From assembly GCF_000757885.1 (NCBI RefSeq), contig NZ_JQCR01000003.1:248001-312000 (forward strand): a DNA stretch of 64,000 bases, written 5' to 3'. Source of the stretch: Paenibacillus wynnii (GTDB lineage: Bacteria > Bacillota > Bacilli > Paenibacillales > Paenibacillaceae). Below are positions 19,104-28,244 of this stretch, in pieces. Numbering within the stretch: position 1 is the first letter of the stretch; the number at the start of each line of letters is the position of its first letter. The notes under the pieces were generated by a model. It worked only from the letters and a program-made list of their open reading frames with translations. It had not been told where the DNA came from and searched no databases. Made by a program: the position numbers and the translations under genes.

Positions 19104-19237
19104 AGACAGTCTGACTCTCGAGGAATTAAAGCTGATTAAGGAAATCGCTCCACAAGGTGCTGCCTCGGGTAAACGTTACCCAGAGTCTTCCATGGGTTAT
19201 CTAAATCTATAATCATTCTTAGAATTATCATCTAGTG

Positions 19238-19269
19238 GTGAGTCTCCAATTATTGGAGGCTCACTTTTT
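19238..19269 (+). terminator. Second terminator-like hairpin before the PAS kinase
   Basis: GTGAGTCTCCAA pairs with TTGGAGGCTCAC (one mismatch) and is followed by TTTTTA. No gene is visible between it and the tRNA terminator, so it may be a back-up terminator or an attenuator in the kinase leader. Confidence 0.7.
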
Positions 19270-19364
19270 AATGTTTTTTTTGATTTTGCTGTTCACGCTG
19301 AAAGCTTTCCTTTATGCTCTTAATATATACTTTGTCCTTACTTTTTACTGAGGAGGCTGCATCA

Positions 19365-22300
19365 TTGTCTGATTTTAGTTATGAACAGTTATTTTTACGA
19401 TCTTCCATCGGTTATGCGGTAGTCTCTACGGCGGATGGGTCTTTAATTCGTTCCAACTCAGCACTTTGCACAATGCTTGGCTACACAGAAGCTGAGCTTT
19501 TAAATATTCGTTATCTGGATATTGCTTATTCTGTAGATAAGCGTCCCAGTGACCATGAAACCATTATGAACTATTTTGAGCAGAGGCCTGGTGAGGCTAT
19601 AGATGTAGAAAAACAGTTTCTGCGCAAGGATGGTGAGGTTATCTGGGTCGCTTTGCATATCTTTTTAATCTTGGATGAACTCATCGGTAAACCGCAATAT
19701 ATGATTGCTGAAATATCTGATATTACTGACCGCAAGCTGGCGGAGAAAAAAGTTGAAGAGAACCAATATTTATATAATTTGATTACGCGGAATACGCCAG
19801 ATATGATTTCCTTTGGGGATCCAGATGGGACGGTTACCTATGTCTCTCCTTCGGTTGAGAAGCTTCTAGGTTACCCGGCTCATGAAGTGATCGGTCGCAA
19901 AAGACCGGAGTTTTACCATGCAGAGGATGCCGTTGAAATGACGGAAAAGGGTAAGCTCTACTCGGATAAAGATGTATATACCCGCAGGATTCGCCATAAA
20001 GATGGACATTATTTATGGATTGAGTCCTCCTTTCAGGTGATGCGGAATTCCGATGGAGATGTGGAACAGGTTCTGACGATTGCTCGGGATATCACAGATC
20101 GGAAGAAACATGAGGATATGCTGGCAAAAGCCCAATCTCTCTCCCAGATGGGTTCCTGGGAATGGGATGTGGCTAATAAACGTTCTACTGTGTCTAGGGG
20201 AATGCGGCATATTTTTGGGTTTACTGAAGATAACAGCAACCATTCAACGTATGGTCCAGAGACTCTTCGTGCCTGGATAGAGCCGGATGATTATCCAATT
20301 GTGCTGGCGGCCGTTCTACCTACACTTAAGAATGGAGTCCATGGACAGGTGATATTCCGAATTAGAACCCCAGAGGGTGTCCAGAAGCTTATTGATGCCC
20401 ACTGGGAGGCCGTATTGGATGAGGCAGGAAATACAGTTCAAATCAATGGTGTGGTTCAGGATATTACAGAACGCTATGAGATGGAGGAACAACTCCGGGA
20501 GAGTGAACGGAATTATCGCCTAATCTCAGAGAACTCTCTAGACTTTATTTCCCGCAACGCAGCGGATACGGACGCAACCTTTTTATATGCATCAACTATT
20601 TGTTTGTCGATGTTCGGATACACACCCGAAGAAATGGTCGGAACAAAAGGGTTCGGATATATTCATCCCGACGATACTGATCGAGTGCAGACCTATTTGC
20701 GTGACTCTATGGATGAGACCAAACACGAACCTGTTGTATTCCGTTTTCTACGTAAGGACGGCTCGTATATATGGGTGGAAACTACCGTTAGGTATATCTA
20801 TACAGGTGAAGGGGAAATACAGGAACTCATCTGCGTAACCCGTGACATCGCGGAACGGAAGCAATATGAATTGAAGCTTCAGGAGAGCCAGAATCGCTAT
20901 AAGTCCCTTTTCGACTATAACCCTTCTGCGATCAGTGCGATGGATTTACAGGGGCGAACCCTTTCTGTGAATTCCAGTCTTCAATATTTGACGGGCTACT
21001 CTAAAGAGAGCCTGCTAATGTCCGATTACAACGAAATTATTGATACGGAAGAATTGGAAAAAGCTAATGAACGTTTTCAAAGGGCCGCGAGCGGACTTGC
21101 CCAAATTTTTGAAAGCAGGTTGATCCACCGGGAAGGACATGCGGTTGAGGTTAGTGTAATTTATGTTCCAATTATGGTGAACAACCAAGTGGTAGGGGTA
21201 TTCGGCATTACAAGTGACATCACCGAGCGGAAACGTCATCTGGAGCAAATCGAGAAGCTTAGTTATGAACACGCGCTTATTTTGAACTCCGTCTCAGAGG
21301 GGATTTTTGGGATGAATCTGGAGGGAGCTACCATGTTCATCAATCCGGCTGCCGAACAGATGCTGGGATATGAACGGGGGGAGTGGTCCGTTACGAATAA
21401 GCTTCATACGATCCAACAGACCTGGCTGGACAGCACCCCTTATTCGGGAGGACAGAAAATATTAATCCCGTCATTCACTGAAAACACTTCTTACGAAGAA
21501 AGAGAAGGCGTATTCTGGAGGCAGGACGGCTCGAGTTTTCTAGTTAAGTATCGGATGACCCCTCTTTATGACAACGGGGAACAGAAAGGTACGGTGGTGG
21601 TCTTCAGAGATATCACCGAGGAGAAGGAGATCGTACGGGCCAAGGAGTCGGCAGAGCAGGCGGATCGGGCGAAGTCAGAGTTTCTGGCGATAATGAGTCA
21701 TGAGCTTCGGACGCCTATGAACGGGATCATTGGGATGGCGGATTTGCTCTCGGGCACAGAGCTTGATGATGAGCAGTTATATTACACGCAGATTATTAAT
21801 AAGAGTGGCGAGTCGTTGCTGCATATTCTGAATGAAGTGTTGGATTTCAGCAAAATCGAAGCCGGTATGATGACTCTGGAGCTGCAGATGGTGGATATTC
21901 GCAATGTTATGCAGAGCGTTATAGATATCTTTTATCCCAAAGTTGTGGAGAAAGGGTTGACCCTGCTTAACGAGATCGACCCACTCCTTCCCTCGTTAAT
22001 AGTGACTGATGAAACCAGGCTGCGGCAAATCCTCGTGAATCTAGTGGGGAATGCTGTGAAATTTACAGAGGCGGGAGATATCAACATTTCCGTGGAGCTC
22101 TTATCACCCTTGAATTCAGGCAATTCTATTCTTAAGTTTACGGTTAAGGACACGGGGATCGGTATCCCGATCGAGAGTCAAGGGCTGCTATTCCAATCTT
22201 TCTCTCAATTACACCCTTCTATCAATCGGAAATACGGTGGAACAGGGTTAGGACTGGCTATCAGTAAAAAACTAACTGAGCTGCTCGGAGGAATTATCGG

Positions 22301-22829
22301 TGTGGACAGTCGTGAGGGTGAGGGTTCAGAGTTTTACTTCACGGTGCAGGTGTCGCTTCCAGGAGAGGAAAGAGTTCAGAGTAAGACTCTCAGTTCCCCA
22401 GATGTAGAAGGTGGGACTGATATCGTTGAAGAGGTAAATGCCGGAGGTGAGTATGGACCACTATCCATTCTGATTGCTGAGGATCATCCCGTGAACAGGC
22501 AGCTGCTTCAAGTATATTTGCAAAGAAGAGGTTATACACCGGATATGGTCCAAAACGGGGAAGAGGCGGTACAGGCCGTACTCAGCCGATCCTATGATTT
22601 GGTATTCATGGATATTCAGATGCCTATAATGGATGGGATAGAGGCTACAGGAATTATACGTGAGAAGCTGGGGCATTTCCCAGTTATTATTGCGGCAACA
22701 GCCTTCGCCAGAAAAGGTGACAAAGAGATGTGTCTTAAGGCCGGTATGCAGGACTTTATATCCAAACCGATTCATGTCAGGGAGCTCGATCGAGTACTGA
22801 ATGAGTGGTCAGCCCGCATCCGTAGGTAA
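19365..22829 (+). CDS. Soluble hybrid histidine kinase with six PAS domains and a receiver
   Basis: The TTG at 19365 is chosen because GAGGAGG lies eight bases before it and the first PAS domain starts directly after; an in-frame ATG at 19314 has no ribosome binding site. The product is 1154 aa with no membrane helix. Six successive PAS/PAC units are each closed by an RDIT-E-R-K type sequence (SDITDRK, RDITDRK, QDITERY, RDIAERK, SDITERK, RDITEEK). A HisKA domain follows with phosphorylated H779 (MSHELRTPMNG), then HATPase with the N-box LVGNAVKFTE, and a receiver domain with D1083 (FMDIQMPIMDG). No regulator or Hpt gene lies next to it, so its partner is elsewhere. PAS ligands and cofactors are unknown. 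Confidence 0.92.
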   Translation: MSDFSYEQLFLRSSIGYAVVSTADGSLIRSNSALCTMLGYTEAELLNIRYLDIAYSVDKRPSDHETIMNYFEQRPGEAIDVEKQFLRKDGEVIWVALHIFLILDELIGKPQYMIAEISDITDRKLAEKKVEENQYLYNLITRNTPDMISFGDPDGTVTYVSPSVEKLLGYPAHEVIGRKRPEFYHAEDAVEMTEKGKLYSDKDVYTRRIRHKDGHYLWIESSFQVMRNSDGDVEQVLTIARDITDRKKHEDMLAKAQSLSQMGSWEWDVANKRSTVSRGMRHIFGFTEDNSNHSTYGPETLRAWIEPDDYPIVLAAVLPTLKNGVHGQVIFRIRTPEGVQKLIDAHWEAVLDEAGNTVQINGVVQDITERYEMEEQLRESERNYRLISENSLDFISRNAADTDATFLYASTICLSMFGYTPEEMVGTKGFGYIHPDDTDRVQTYLRDSMDETKHEPVVFRFLRKDGSYIWVETTVRYIYTGEGEIQELICVTRDIAERKQYELKLQESQNRYKSLFDYNPSAISAMDLQGRTLSVNSSLQYLTGYSKESLLMSDYNEIIDTEELEKANERFQRAASGLAQIFESRLIHREGHAVEVSVIYVPIMVNNQVVGVFGITSDITERKRHLEQIEKLSYEHALILNSVSEGIFGMNLEGATMFINPAAEQMLGYERGEWSVTNKLHTIQQTWLDSTPYSGGQKILIPSFTENTSYEEREGVFWRQDGSSFLVKYRMTPLYDNGEQKGTVVVFRDITEEKEIVRAKESAEQADRAKSEFLAIMSHELRTPMNGIIGMADLLSGTELDDEQLYYTQIINKSGESLLHILNEVLDFSKIEAGMMTLELQMVDIRNVMQSVIDIFYPKVVEKGLTLLNEIDPLLPSLIVTDETRLRQILVNLVGNAVKFTEAGDINISVELLSPLNSGNSILKFTVKDTGIGIPIESQGLLFQSFSQLHPSINRKYGGTGLGLAISKKLTELLGGIIGVDSREGEGSEFYFTVQVSLPGEERVQSKTLSSPDVEGGTDIVEEVNAGGEYGPLSILIAEDHPVNRQLLQVYLQRRGYTPDMVQNGEEAVQAVLSRSYDLVFMDIQMPIMDGIEATGIIREKLGHFPVIIAATAFARKGDKEMCLKAGMQDFISKPIHVRELDRVLNEWSARIRR

Positions 22830-22850
22830 TCTTCAACTATGCGGCCATTA

Positions 22851-23732
22851 CTATTTTACTGAGGCTTGTTCTGAAGCGCCGCCGCTAGCATTCTCTAATT
22901 TATTCCATGCTTCAACGGAGTCGGGGCTTGTATAAATGTAAGGCGTAGACGGCTGAGAAATCGGTGTGATAGACATGGCATTAATTTGCATGATTTCCTG
23001 GCCTTTGTACGGTACGATATGAAGCTTGCCCCGGACCTCTATCCAGGTATCCGCGGGCAGGCTTATTGGTGTACCCGGGTTTACCATTATTCCAAATGGG
23101 GTAGCATCAGCGGTGCAGCACTGCACCAGAAATCTGCTTACCGCAAATGAATGATCATGGGCTGCGGTTTCATTCGGGTACAAGAAGCCGGAAACGATGA
23201 TTTCTTTCCCTTCAAAGGCCTGCCTATATCTATCTATAGCGCCAAAAGTTTCAGAGAAAATCTCAGGATACACTGAAATAACGGGCTGTTCGTATAGGAT
23301 TTTTGCAAGTTTAGCAAATTCCTCCTGATACGGATCAGAGGACATGAATTTCTGCTCTGAAGCTACGTAGGATAAGGAAACTCCTTTTTTGGAGGCAGAT
23401 ACACTTCCTAAAGCACGATCAGGCAGCAAGAAGCCGAGCAGCAATGGGAATAAAAATAAACTGTATAGGGTTATGCTCCTTAGGTTAGACCGGGGTAGAT
23501 GCTGATCACAGTTGCATAAAGCGCTGCTTTTGCCGAACAAGGCCTGAACAGTCAGGCTGAAGGCCATCGCCGCCAACGGTATTGGACAGAGCTTGACCAA
23601 GCTTGCCAGCTTAGGTGTTACATAATAATGAAGAGTATCCTGATGGACCAGATGACCGATATAAAGGGCGAAGGACAGCAGGATGAATGCCCTGAGAGAA
23701 TAATGCATACGGATGCTGCGAGAGTCATTCAT
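22851..23732 (-). CDS. TIGR03943-family membrane protein (YcgQ-like)
   Basis: The product is 293 aa with two or three N-terminal membrane helices, a linker and a C-terminal domain with RFLVQCCTADATPFG and a beta-rich end. It matches the YcgQ/TIGR03943 family, which is nearly always encoded next to a YcgR-type permease. The pair is thought to act together at the membrane; its linkage to metal homeostasis is known from Zur-type regulation of similar loci, but the biochemistry is not established. It is the last gene of a three-gene minus-strand operon headed by a G3E GTPase. Confidence 0.83.
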   Translation of the reverse strand: MNDSRSIRMHYSLRAFILLSFALYIGHLVHQDTLHYYVTPKLASLVKLCPIPLAAMAFSLTVQALFGKSSALCNCDQHLPRSNLRSITLYSLFLFPLLLGFLLPDRALGSVSASKKGVSLSYVASEQKFMSSDPYQEEFAKLAKILYEQPVISVYPEIFSETFGAIDRYRQAFEGKEIIVSGFLYPNETAAHDHSFAVSRFLVQCCTADATPFGIMVNPGTPISLPADTWIEVRGKLHIVPYKGQEIMQINAMSITPISQPSTPYIYTSPDSVEAWNKLENASGGASEQASVK

Positions 23733-23771
23733 GTTCTTTCCTCCACGTGTAGCAGGTTATTAAGCGGGTGT

Positions 23772-24782
23772 TCAAAGCCAAATAGAAAAGAGCACAGAGC
23801 CAATAAAAACGCCGGAGAAGATCAGGAAGAACAAATACAAAGCAAATTTGGTCTTAAATAAGGCCATTAGCATCAACGAATTCTTGAAATCCAGCATAGG
23901 TCCCAGTACCATAAAGGCTAGCAGTGAACCGGGAGGGAAAGTGTGCAGAAAGGTTGAAGCCACAAAGGCATCCGAAGTAGAGCAGAGAGAGAGGACAAAG
24001 GCCAATCCCATCATAAAAAAGTACGATCCAAGCGGTTTTTCCCCAATAGCGACCAGACTGTCATGAACCATAAAGGTCTGAATGGCAGAGGTTAACAGGC
24101 AGCCTATGATCAAGTATTTTCCCATCTCAAAAAACTCATCAGATGTATGCACAAAGATGGAAACCAGCTTGCCCCCGCGAAAGCTGCGTTGATGTGTTTC
24201 TTCTGTTTCCCGCTTAACCGTCAGGCGGAGGGGTGACTTTTTAACTGTAGCGTAAACCGCCAGTCCAATGATGCAGGCTACGCAAAAAGCTAATCCCATC
24301 CGGGAGTAGGCCAGGTCTGGATGACTGCGAAATGCTGTTAAGGTTGCTCCATACACGACCGGATTCAGAATGGGTCCGGATAGAATGAATACAACAGCTA
24401 CGTAGACAGGCATTCCCTTATGGATTAATCGCCGGACGAGAGGAATCATACCGCATTCACATATAGGAAAGATGACGCCGAGCAGACAAGCAAATATAAT
24501 CGCAGGAATCGGCCGCTTGGGAATCCACCGCGAAATCATCTCATCAGGAATAAATACCCGAAGTAATGAAGAGATCAGAGCTCCTGCTAGGACAAACGGA
24601 AGTGCCTCCAGCAAAATCCCGATAAGGGCTATTTTAAAAGAGTCGATGTACGCATTGTCCAATAGTGCTTGATGCTCTGGCAGCCAGACGATGCTAAGGA
24701 TGATCAGAAACGCAGCGGGAAGGAGCAACGGCAAGATTTTAATTGGAGTAAAGGTATTCAAGAATTGAACAAGGCCGACCAC
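23772..24782 (-). CDS. UPF0718/DUF318 permease (YcgR-like)
   Basis: The product is 336 aa with about eight membrane helices in two similar halves. The characteristic segments are PICECGMIPLVRRLI in the first half and SLCSTSDAFVASTF in the second, as in the permease family of YcgR, YraQ and ArsP. Those proteins are putative exporters or transporters. The start overlaps the end of the upstream GTPase gene by 25 bases, so the two are translationally coupled. Together with the YcgQ-like gene it probably handles a metal or metal-bound ligand under zinc limitation; this is inference from context. Confidence 0.86.
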   Translation of the reverse strand: MVGLVQFLNTFTPIKILPLLLPAAFLIILSIVWLPEHQALLDNAYIDSFKIALIGILLEALPFVLAGALISSLLRVFIPDEMISRWIPKRPIPAIIFACLLGVIFPICECGMIPLVRRLIHKGMPVYVAVVFILSGPILNPVVYGATLTAFRSHPDLAYSRMGLAFCVACIIGLAVYATVKKSPLRLTVKRETEETHQRSFRGGKLVSIFVHTSDEFFEMGKYLIIGCLLTSAIQTFMVHDSLVAIGEKPLGSYFFMMGLAFVLSLCSTSDAFVASTFLHTFPPGSLLAFMVLGPMLDFKNSLMLMALFKTKFALYLFFLIFSGVFIGSVLFSIWL

Positions 24783-25786
24783 CGTGTCGCCAGAAGTGCT
24801 TCATTTAGATTCATGCCAATAAACACAACATAAGGCAGACCGGGATATCGTGAGGCTTCCCAGGTTGTATTCATACCTGCATATTGAACAAGCTGTACCG
24901 TTTCCTGTTCGGATAGATGAACATGCCCCTTAGCCCGCAGCAGACTGCTGCCCCACTCCTGAAAGAACTCCTCCAGCTGTTGCCTCGTAAGCACCTTGGA
25001 CCCCGCCTGTGGAAAAGTTAACGTTACGGCGGCTACTTGCGAGAAGGATACATGCTGCGCTTCTTCTGTTTCCTTGACAGCTACATTTCCCTGCTCAGTA
25101 TAGGATCTCTTCAGTGTAGCCCCTTTAAAGGCTTGCGGAGCACGCTGTGGAGCGGGAGTATAAAGCGGTTGCGGAGCAATTCCTGCAAGCAGGGGTGTCA
25201 AATTAATCTTACTGTAATGGGTAAATACAATCTCCGCTTCTCTATTGTGTTTACGGACTAACTTTTCAATCTTCCACAATGCTTCGGGTTCGACCAAGTC
25301 ACTTTTATTTATGACGATCAGATCGGCCGTCGTTAGCTGCTTGCGCATCGTCCGAATAAGCTGTTTATCGGCTGATAAGCGGCTGTTATTTTCCAGAGCA
25401 TTCTCGGCATCAAGCATGGTCACGGTATAATGCAATGCCAGTTTTTCCCTCAAGGATGCCTCTTGCAGTGTTTTTTCGATTTCTTCGGGATTTGCCACAC
25501 CGGTAAGTTCAATATATATGACATCCGGACGCCGTTTGATCAACACCAGCAGACTGTCCAGAAGCTCCTCCTTGCGGCTGCAGCATACACATCCATCCAA
25601 CAGCTTTTCCACATTTGTTCCCGTATGCTCCTGTACGATATACCCGTCTACATCCCGCTTCCCAAGCTCATTCATCAGGACACCCGGCTGAACGCCTCTT
25701 TCCTTACTTTCCTTCAACATCGACAACAGCAAGGTGGTTTTACCACTCCCGAGGAACCCGCTAAGTATAATCACTGGTATTTTCAT
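24758..25786 (-). CDS. G3E GTPase, COG0523 (CobW/ZagA-like) metal chaperone
   Basis: The start at 25786 has GGAGGAG nine bases upstream and begins directly with the first strand of the GTPase; the longer frame adds an unlikely leader. The product is 342 aa: Walker A GFLGSGKTTL, the metal-binding CxCC motif (DGCVCCSRKEE), Walker B-like IELTGVANP, NKSD for guanine, and a C-terminal CobW_C domain. COG0523 proteins deliver metal, commonly zinc, to client enzymes at the cost of GTP. It heads the operon with the YcgR/YcgQ-like genes and is divergent from the L33-ZagA operon across an intergenic region with a Zur box. Confidence 0.9.
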   Translation of the reverse strand: MKIPVIILSGFLGSGKTTLLLSMLKESKERGVQPGVLMNELGKRDVDGYIVQEHTGTNVEKLLDGCVCCSRKEELLDSLLVLIKRRPDVIYIELTGVANPEEIEKTLQEASLREKLALHYTVTMLDAENALENNSRLSADKQLIRTMRKQLTTADLIVINKSDLVEPEALWKIEKLVRKHNREAEIVFTHYSKINLTPLLAGIAPQPLYTPAPQRAPQAFKGATLKRSYTEQGNVAVKETEEAQHVSFSQVAAVTLTFPQAGSKVLTRQQLEEFFQEWGSSLLRAKGHVHLSEQETVQLVQYAGMNTTWEASRYPGLPYVVFIGMNLNEALLATRWSALFNS

Positions 25787-25912
25787 ATTCACACACTCCT
25801 CCGCGAAAGGTATCAAAATCACGAGAATCATATTTTTGTAATTCCATCTATACGTACTTTGTCCGCTAGAAAGACCACAAATCTTGGAAAAGCGGTTACA
25901 AACTATCTATGG

Positions 25913-25942
25913 TTGACACTGAGAGTAGACTAAGTGTAGAAT
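25913..25942 (+). promoter_or_regulatory. Sigma-A type promoter of the L33/G3E operon
   Basis: A perfect -35 box TTGACA at 25913 and a -10-like TAGAAT at 25937 are separated by 18 bases. The Zur-like operator starts eight bases downstream of the -10 box, over the expected start site. Confidence 0.7.
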
Positions 25943-25949
25943 ATGTTAA

Positions 25950-25964
25950 TCGTAACAATTACGA
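25950..25964. promoter_or_regulatory. Zur box
   Basis: TCGTAACAATTACGA is an inverted repeat that fits the Bacillus Zur consensus TCGTAATNATTACGA with one mismatch. It overlaps the expected transcription start of the L33-G3E operon, so zinc-loaded Zur should block transcription. No second good match is seen nearer the divergent G3E gene; this box may or may not serve both directions. Confidence 0.78.
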
Positions 25965-25984
25965 ATAAAAAGGAGATGAACTTA

Positions 25985-26134
25985 ATGCGGGTAATCATTA
26001 CTTTGGCATGCACGGAAACAGGTGACCGCAATTACACCACCACCAAGAATAAGAGAAATCAGCCGGGTCGGCTTGAAATGAAAAAGTACTGCCCCCGTCT
26101 AAAAAGAGTTACTCTTCACCGTGAGACCCGGTAG
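25985..26134 (+). CDS. rpmG: 50S ribosomal protein L33, zinc-independent (C-minus) paralogue
   Basis: The product is 49 aa and the L33 family is unmistakable ([28 protein letters not shown]). The two zinc-binding CxxC pairs of the zinc form are broken: the first reads CTET and the second CPRL, so only one cysteine of each pair remains. Such forms replace the zinc-binding L33 during zinc starvation and free zinc, as RpmGC does in Bacillus subtilis. The ATG at 25985 is preceded by AAAAGGAG at good spacing; an upstream in-frame ATG at 25943 would lie before the Zur box. The position right behind the Zur box fits the role. Confidence 0.93.
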   Translation: MRVIITLACTETGDRNYTTTKNKRNQPGRLEMKKYCPRLKRVTLHRETR

Positions 26135-26185
26135 AACAGCACCGCTTCAACATTTTAATCGCATAAATAGAAGGAGGCACACAAG

Positions 26186-27394
26186 ATGAAAAAAATTCCT
26201 GTTACCGTGCTAAGCGGGTATTTGGGCTCAGGGAAAACTACGTTACTGAATCATATTCTGCATAACCGGGATGGACTTAAAGTAGCAGTTATTGTAAATG
26301 ACATGAGTGAAGTGAATGTGGATGCAAATCTAATCAAATCCGGCAACTCTCTATCCCGTACGGAGGAGAAGCTGGTTGAAATGTCTAATGGATGTATCTG
26401 TTGTACACTGCGTGATGACCTGTTGCGGGAGGTTCAGAAGCTAGCTGAAGATGGGAAGTTTGATTATATTCTGATTGAGTCCTCGGGAATCAGCGAGCCG
26501 GTCCCTGTTGCCCAGACATTCACCTATGCAAATCCGGAATTAGATATCGATTTAACTACGTTAACTCAATTAGATACGATGGTGACTGTTGTCGATGCTA
26601 ACCGCTTCTGGCAGGATTTTGCCTCTGGAGATAGTCTACTGGATCGTAACCAGACAGCCGGGGAAGATGACTTCCGTGATATCGCCGACCTGTTGGTCGA
26701 TCAGATTGAAACCTGTGATGTGCTGCTGCTTAACAAATGTGATCTGGTGGATGAAGAGGAATTAAGTAAACTTGAGGTTGTACTGCGTAAACTTCAGCCA
26801 TCTGCCAAGATCATTCGTACGGTAAAAGGAGTAGTAGACCCGCAGGAAATCCTCAACACCGGATTATTCGATTTTGAGACAACCAGCCTCTCTTCTGGCT
26901 GGATCACGGAGTTAAGCAAGGAAGGGCATACACCTGAGAGCGAGGAGTATGGTATAACCTCCTTCGTATATAGACGTAGAGCACCGTTCCACCCCCAAAG
27001 ATTAAATGAATTCTTCAGCAATTGGCCGGAAGAAGTGGTACGGGCCAAAGGTCTGGTTTGGCTTGCAGCTGAGGGAGATGTGGCAGCCAGTTTGAGTCAG
27101 GCGGGTCCTTCAATTCAGTTTGGACCTGCAGGCTATTGGCTGGCTACAATGCCCGAAGATCAGCAGCTTGAGGTTCTGGAGAGCGAACCGGAAGTTAAAG
27201 CCAAGTGGGACAAGCAGTGGGGTGACCGCCTGAATGAGCTTGTTTTTATCGGATTAAGTTTAGAACGTTCTGTAATCGAAGCCCGGTTAGACAGCTGTCT
27301 CCTCACACAGGAAGAGATGGGGCAGGATTGGAGTACCTTTGAGAATCCGCTTCCATGGCCTGTGGTTGAATGGCTTGCAGCAGCGATGGACTAG
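26186..27394 (+). CDS. G3E GTPase of the ZagA/YciC type (zinc metallochaperone)
   Basis: The product is 402 aa. Walker A is GYLGSGKTTLL, the metal motif is NGCICCTLRDDL, followed by LIESSGISEP, NKCD and a C-terminal CobW_C domain ending in FIGLSLERSVIEARLDSC. It is closer to the long YciC/ZagA branch than the 342-residue paralogue on the other strand. In B. subtilis, ZagA is repressed by Zur and supports the folate enzyme FolE under zinc starvation; the same role is inferred here. It is the second gene after the Zur box, with an AAGGAGG site. Confidence 0.9.
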   Translation: MKKIPVTVLSGYLGSGKTTLLNHILHNRDGLKVAVIVNDMSEVNVDANLIKSGNSLSRTEEKLVEMSNGCICCTLRDDLLREVQKLAEDGKFDYILIESSGISEPVPVAQTFTYANPELDIDLTTLTQLDTMVTVVDANRFWQDFASGDSLLDRNQTAGEDDFRDIADLLVDQIETCDVLLLNKCDLVDEEELSKLEVVLRKLQPSAKIIRTVKGVVDPQEILNTGLFDFETTSLSSGWITELSKEGHTPESEEYGITSFVYRRRAPFHPQRLNEFFSNWPEEVVRAKGLVWLAAEGDVAASLSQAGPSIQFGPAGYWLATMPEDQQLEVLESEPEVKAKWDKQWGDRLNELVFIGLSLERSVIEARLDSCLLTQEEMGQDWSTFENPLPWPVVEWLAAAMD

Positions 27395-27418
27395 GAGAGG
27401 AATTGATGCGCCAAAGAC

Positions 27419-27464
27419 AGACGGTTAGTTCTCTGAGCAATTGGAGGAGGGGCCGTTTTTTCTA
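27419..27464 (+). terminator. Possible terminator after the ZagA-like gene
   Basis: ACGGTTAGTTCTCT can pair, using several G-U pairs, with AGGAGGGGCCGT, and six T residues follow. The stem is imperfect. Confidence 0.4.
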
Positions 27465-27560
27465 ACTATCTATAGGCTGAACTTAAGATTTGGACATTGA
27501 TGTGATAAATAAAGTATAGAGGGGAAAATCCCCTATATATTCAAGGAAATAATAAATATT

Positions 27561-27862
27561 GAGGTAGAGTCAATAAGTTGGTGCAAGAGAGTGGTTATAT
27601 CTCCTCAGGGATCCGCGACAACTACGGAAAATCGTCTATCTACATGGGTTTCAACATATATAGTTGCACAACGTACACTTGTAGTTCACTTTTAGCACAC
27701 TTTATGATTTTTAATTGCACTTAATACACTTATTTTTGGGTATTCCGGGTTTTATCCGGCATATCCGTGTTTTTAGTTGCACTAAGTACATCTATCCTTA
27801 CATACGAGCGCCAAAAGCCAGAAATAAGTGTACAAAGTACATCTATTCCACAGACTACCCTA
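27561..27862 (+). repeat. Long intergenic repeat R1, copy 2
   Basis: This copy aligns with the minus strand of 3691-3988. The shared blocks come in the same order, including TTGCAC...GTACA motifs, a GGGTATTCCGGGTTT block and GAGCGCCAAAAGCCAGAAA. In both places a foldback element follows in the plus direction within about 80-230 bases. Confidence 0.85.
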
Positions 27863-27940
27863 CTATAATTTGAGCCAAAATCTGAAATTCAAGGTGAAGA
27901 ATTCGCTCTATATTACTCCATAGGGGTTGAATTCTTAATT

Positions 27941-28150
27941 TATATAGATTGAATTAAATAACAACCTCGGGGTGGTAGTAACGAAAGGGAATTTGGGAAC
28001 TGTAGGAGCGATAGCGACCGCCCGAAAGCTTTCCGTAGGAAAGCTCGCTTCGAAAGCATAAGCTGTATCCGGATTTCAATCGCTAAAAGCGGGTACTCGC
28101 CGTATTTATTACACACTCCCAAAGAGAAGTCTTAAGTACAATCTATGTAT
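27941..28150 (+). repeat. Foldback intergenic element, copy B
   Basis: The left edge TATATAGATTGAATTAAATAA and the right edge AGTACAATCTATGTATC are imperfect inverted repeats. It shares ACAACCTCGGGGTGGTAGTA and CACTCCCAA...AGTACAATCTAT with copy C. It shares the AGCTTTCC-GTA-GGAAAGCT hairpin with copy A. Compared with A and C it lacks the AGACAACAGCGG...AACATTCAC block, so it appears to be deleted internally. Confidence 0.8.
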
Positions 28151-28244
28151 CCTTTAACGAGACTGTAGTTTATTATATACTAAAGGTTATTTTTTCCAAA
28201 TAAAGGAGACCCCGGGGGATGACGGGTGAGAGGAGAGGGACAGG

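Noticed and set aside
18979..19212. Open frame of 77 codons across the tRNA
   Set aside because: It is the tRNA-Leu sequence and its terminator read as protein, with no ribosome binding site.
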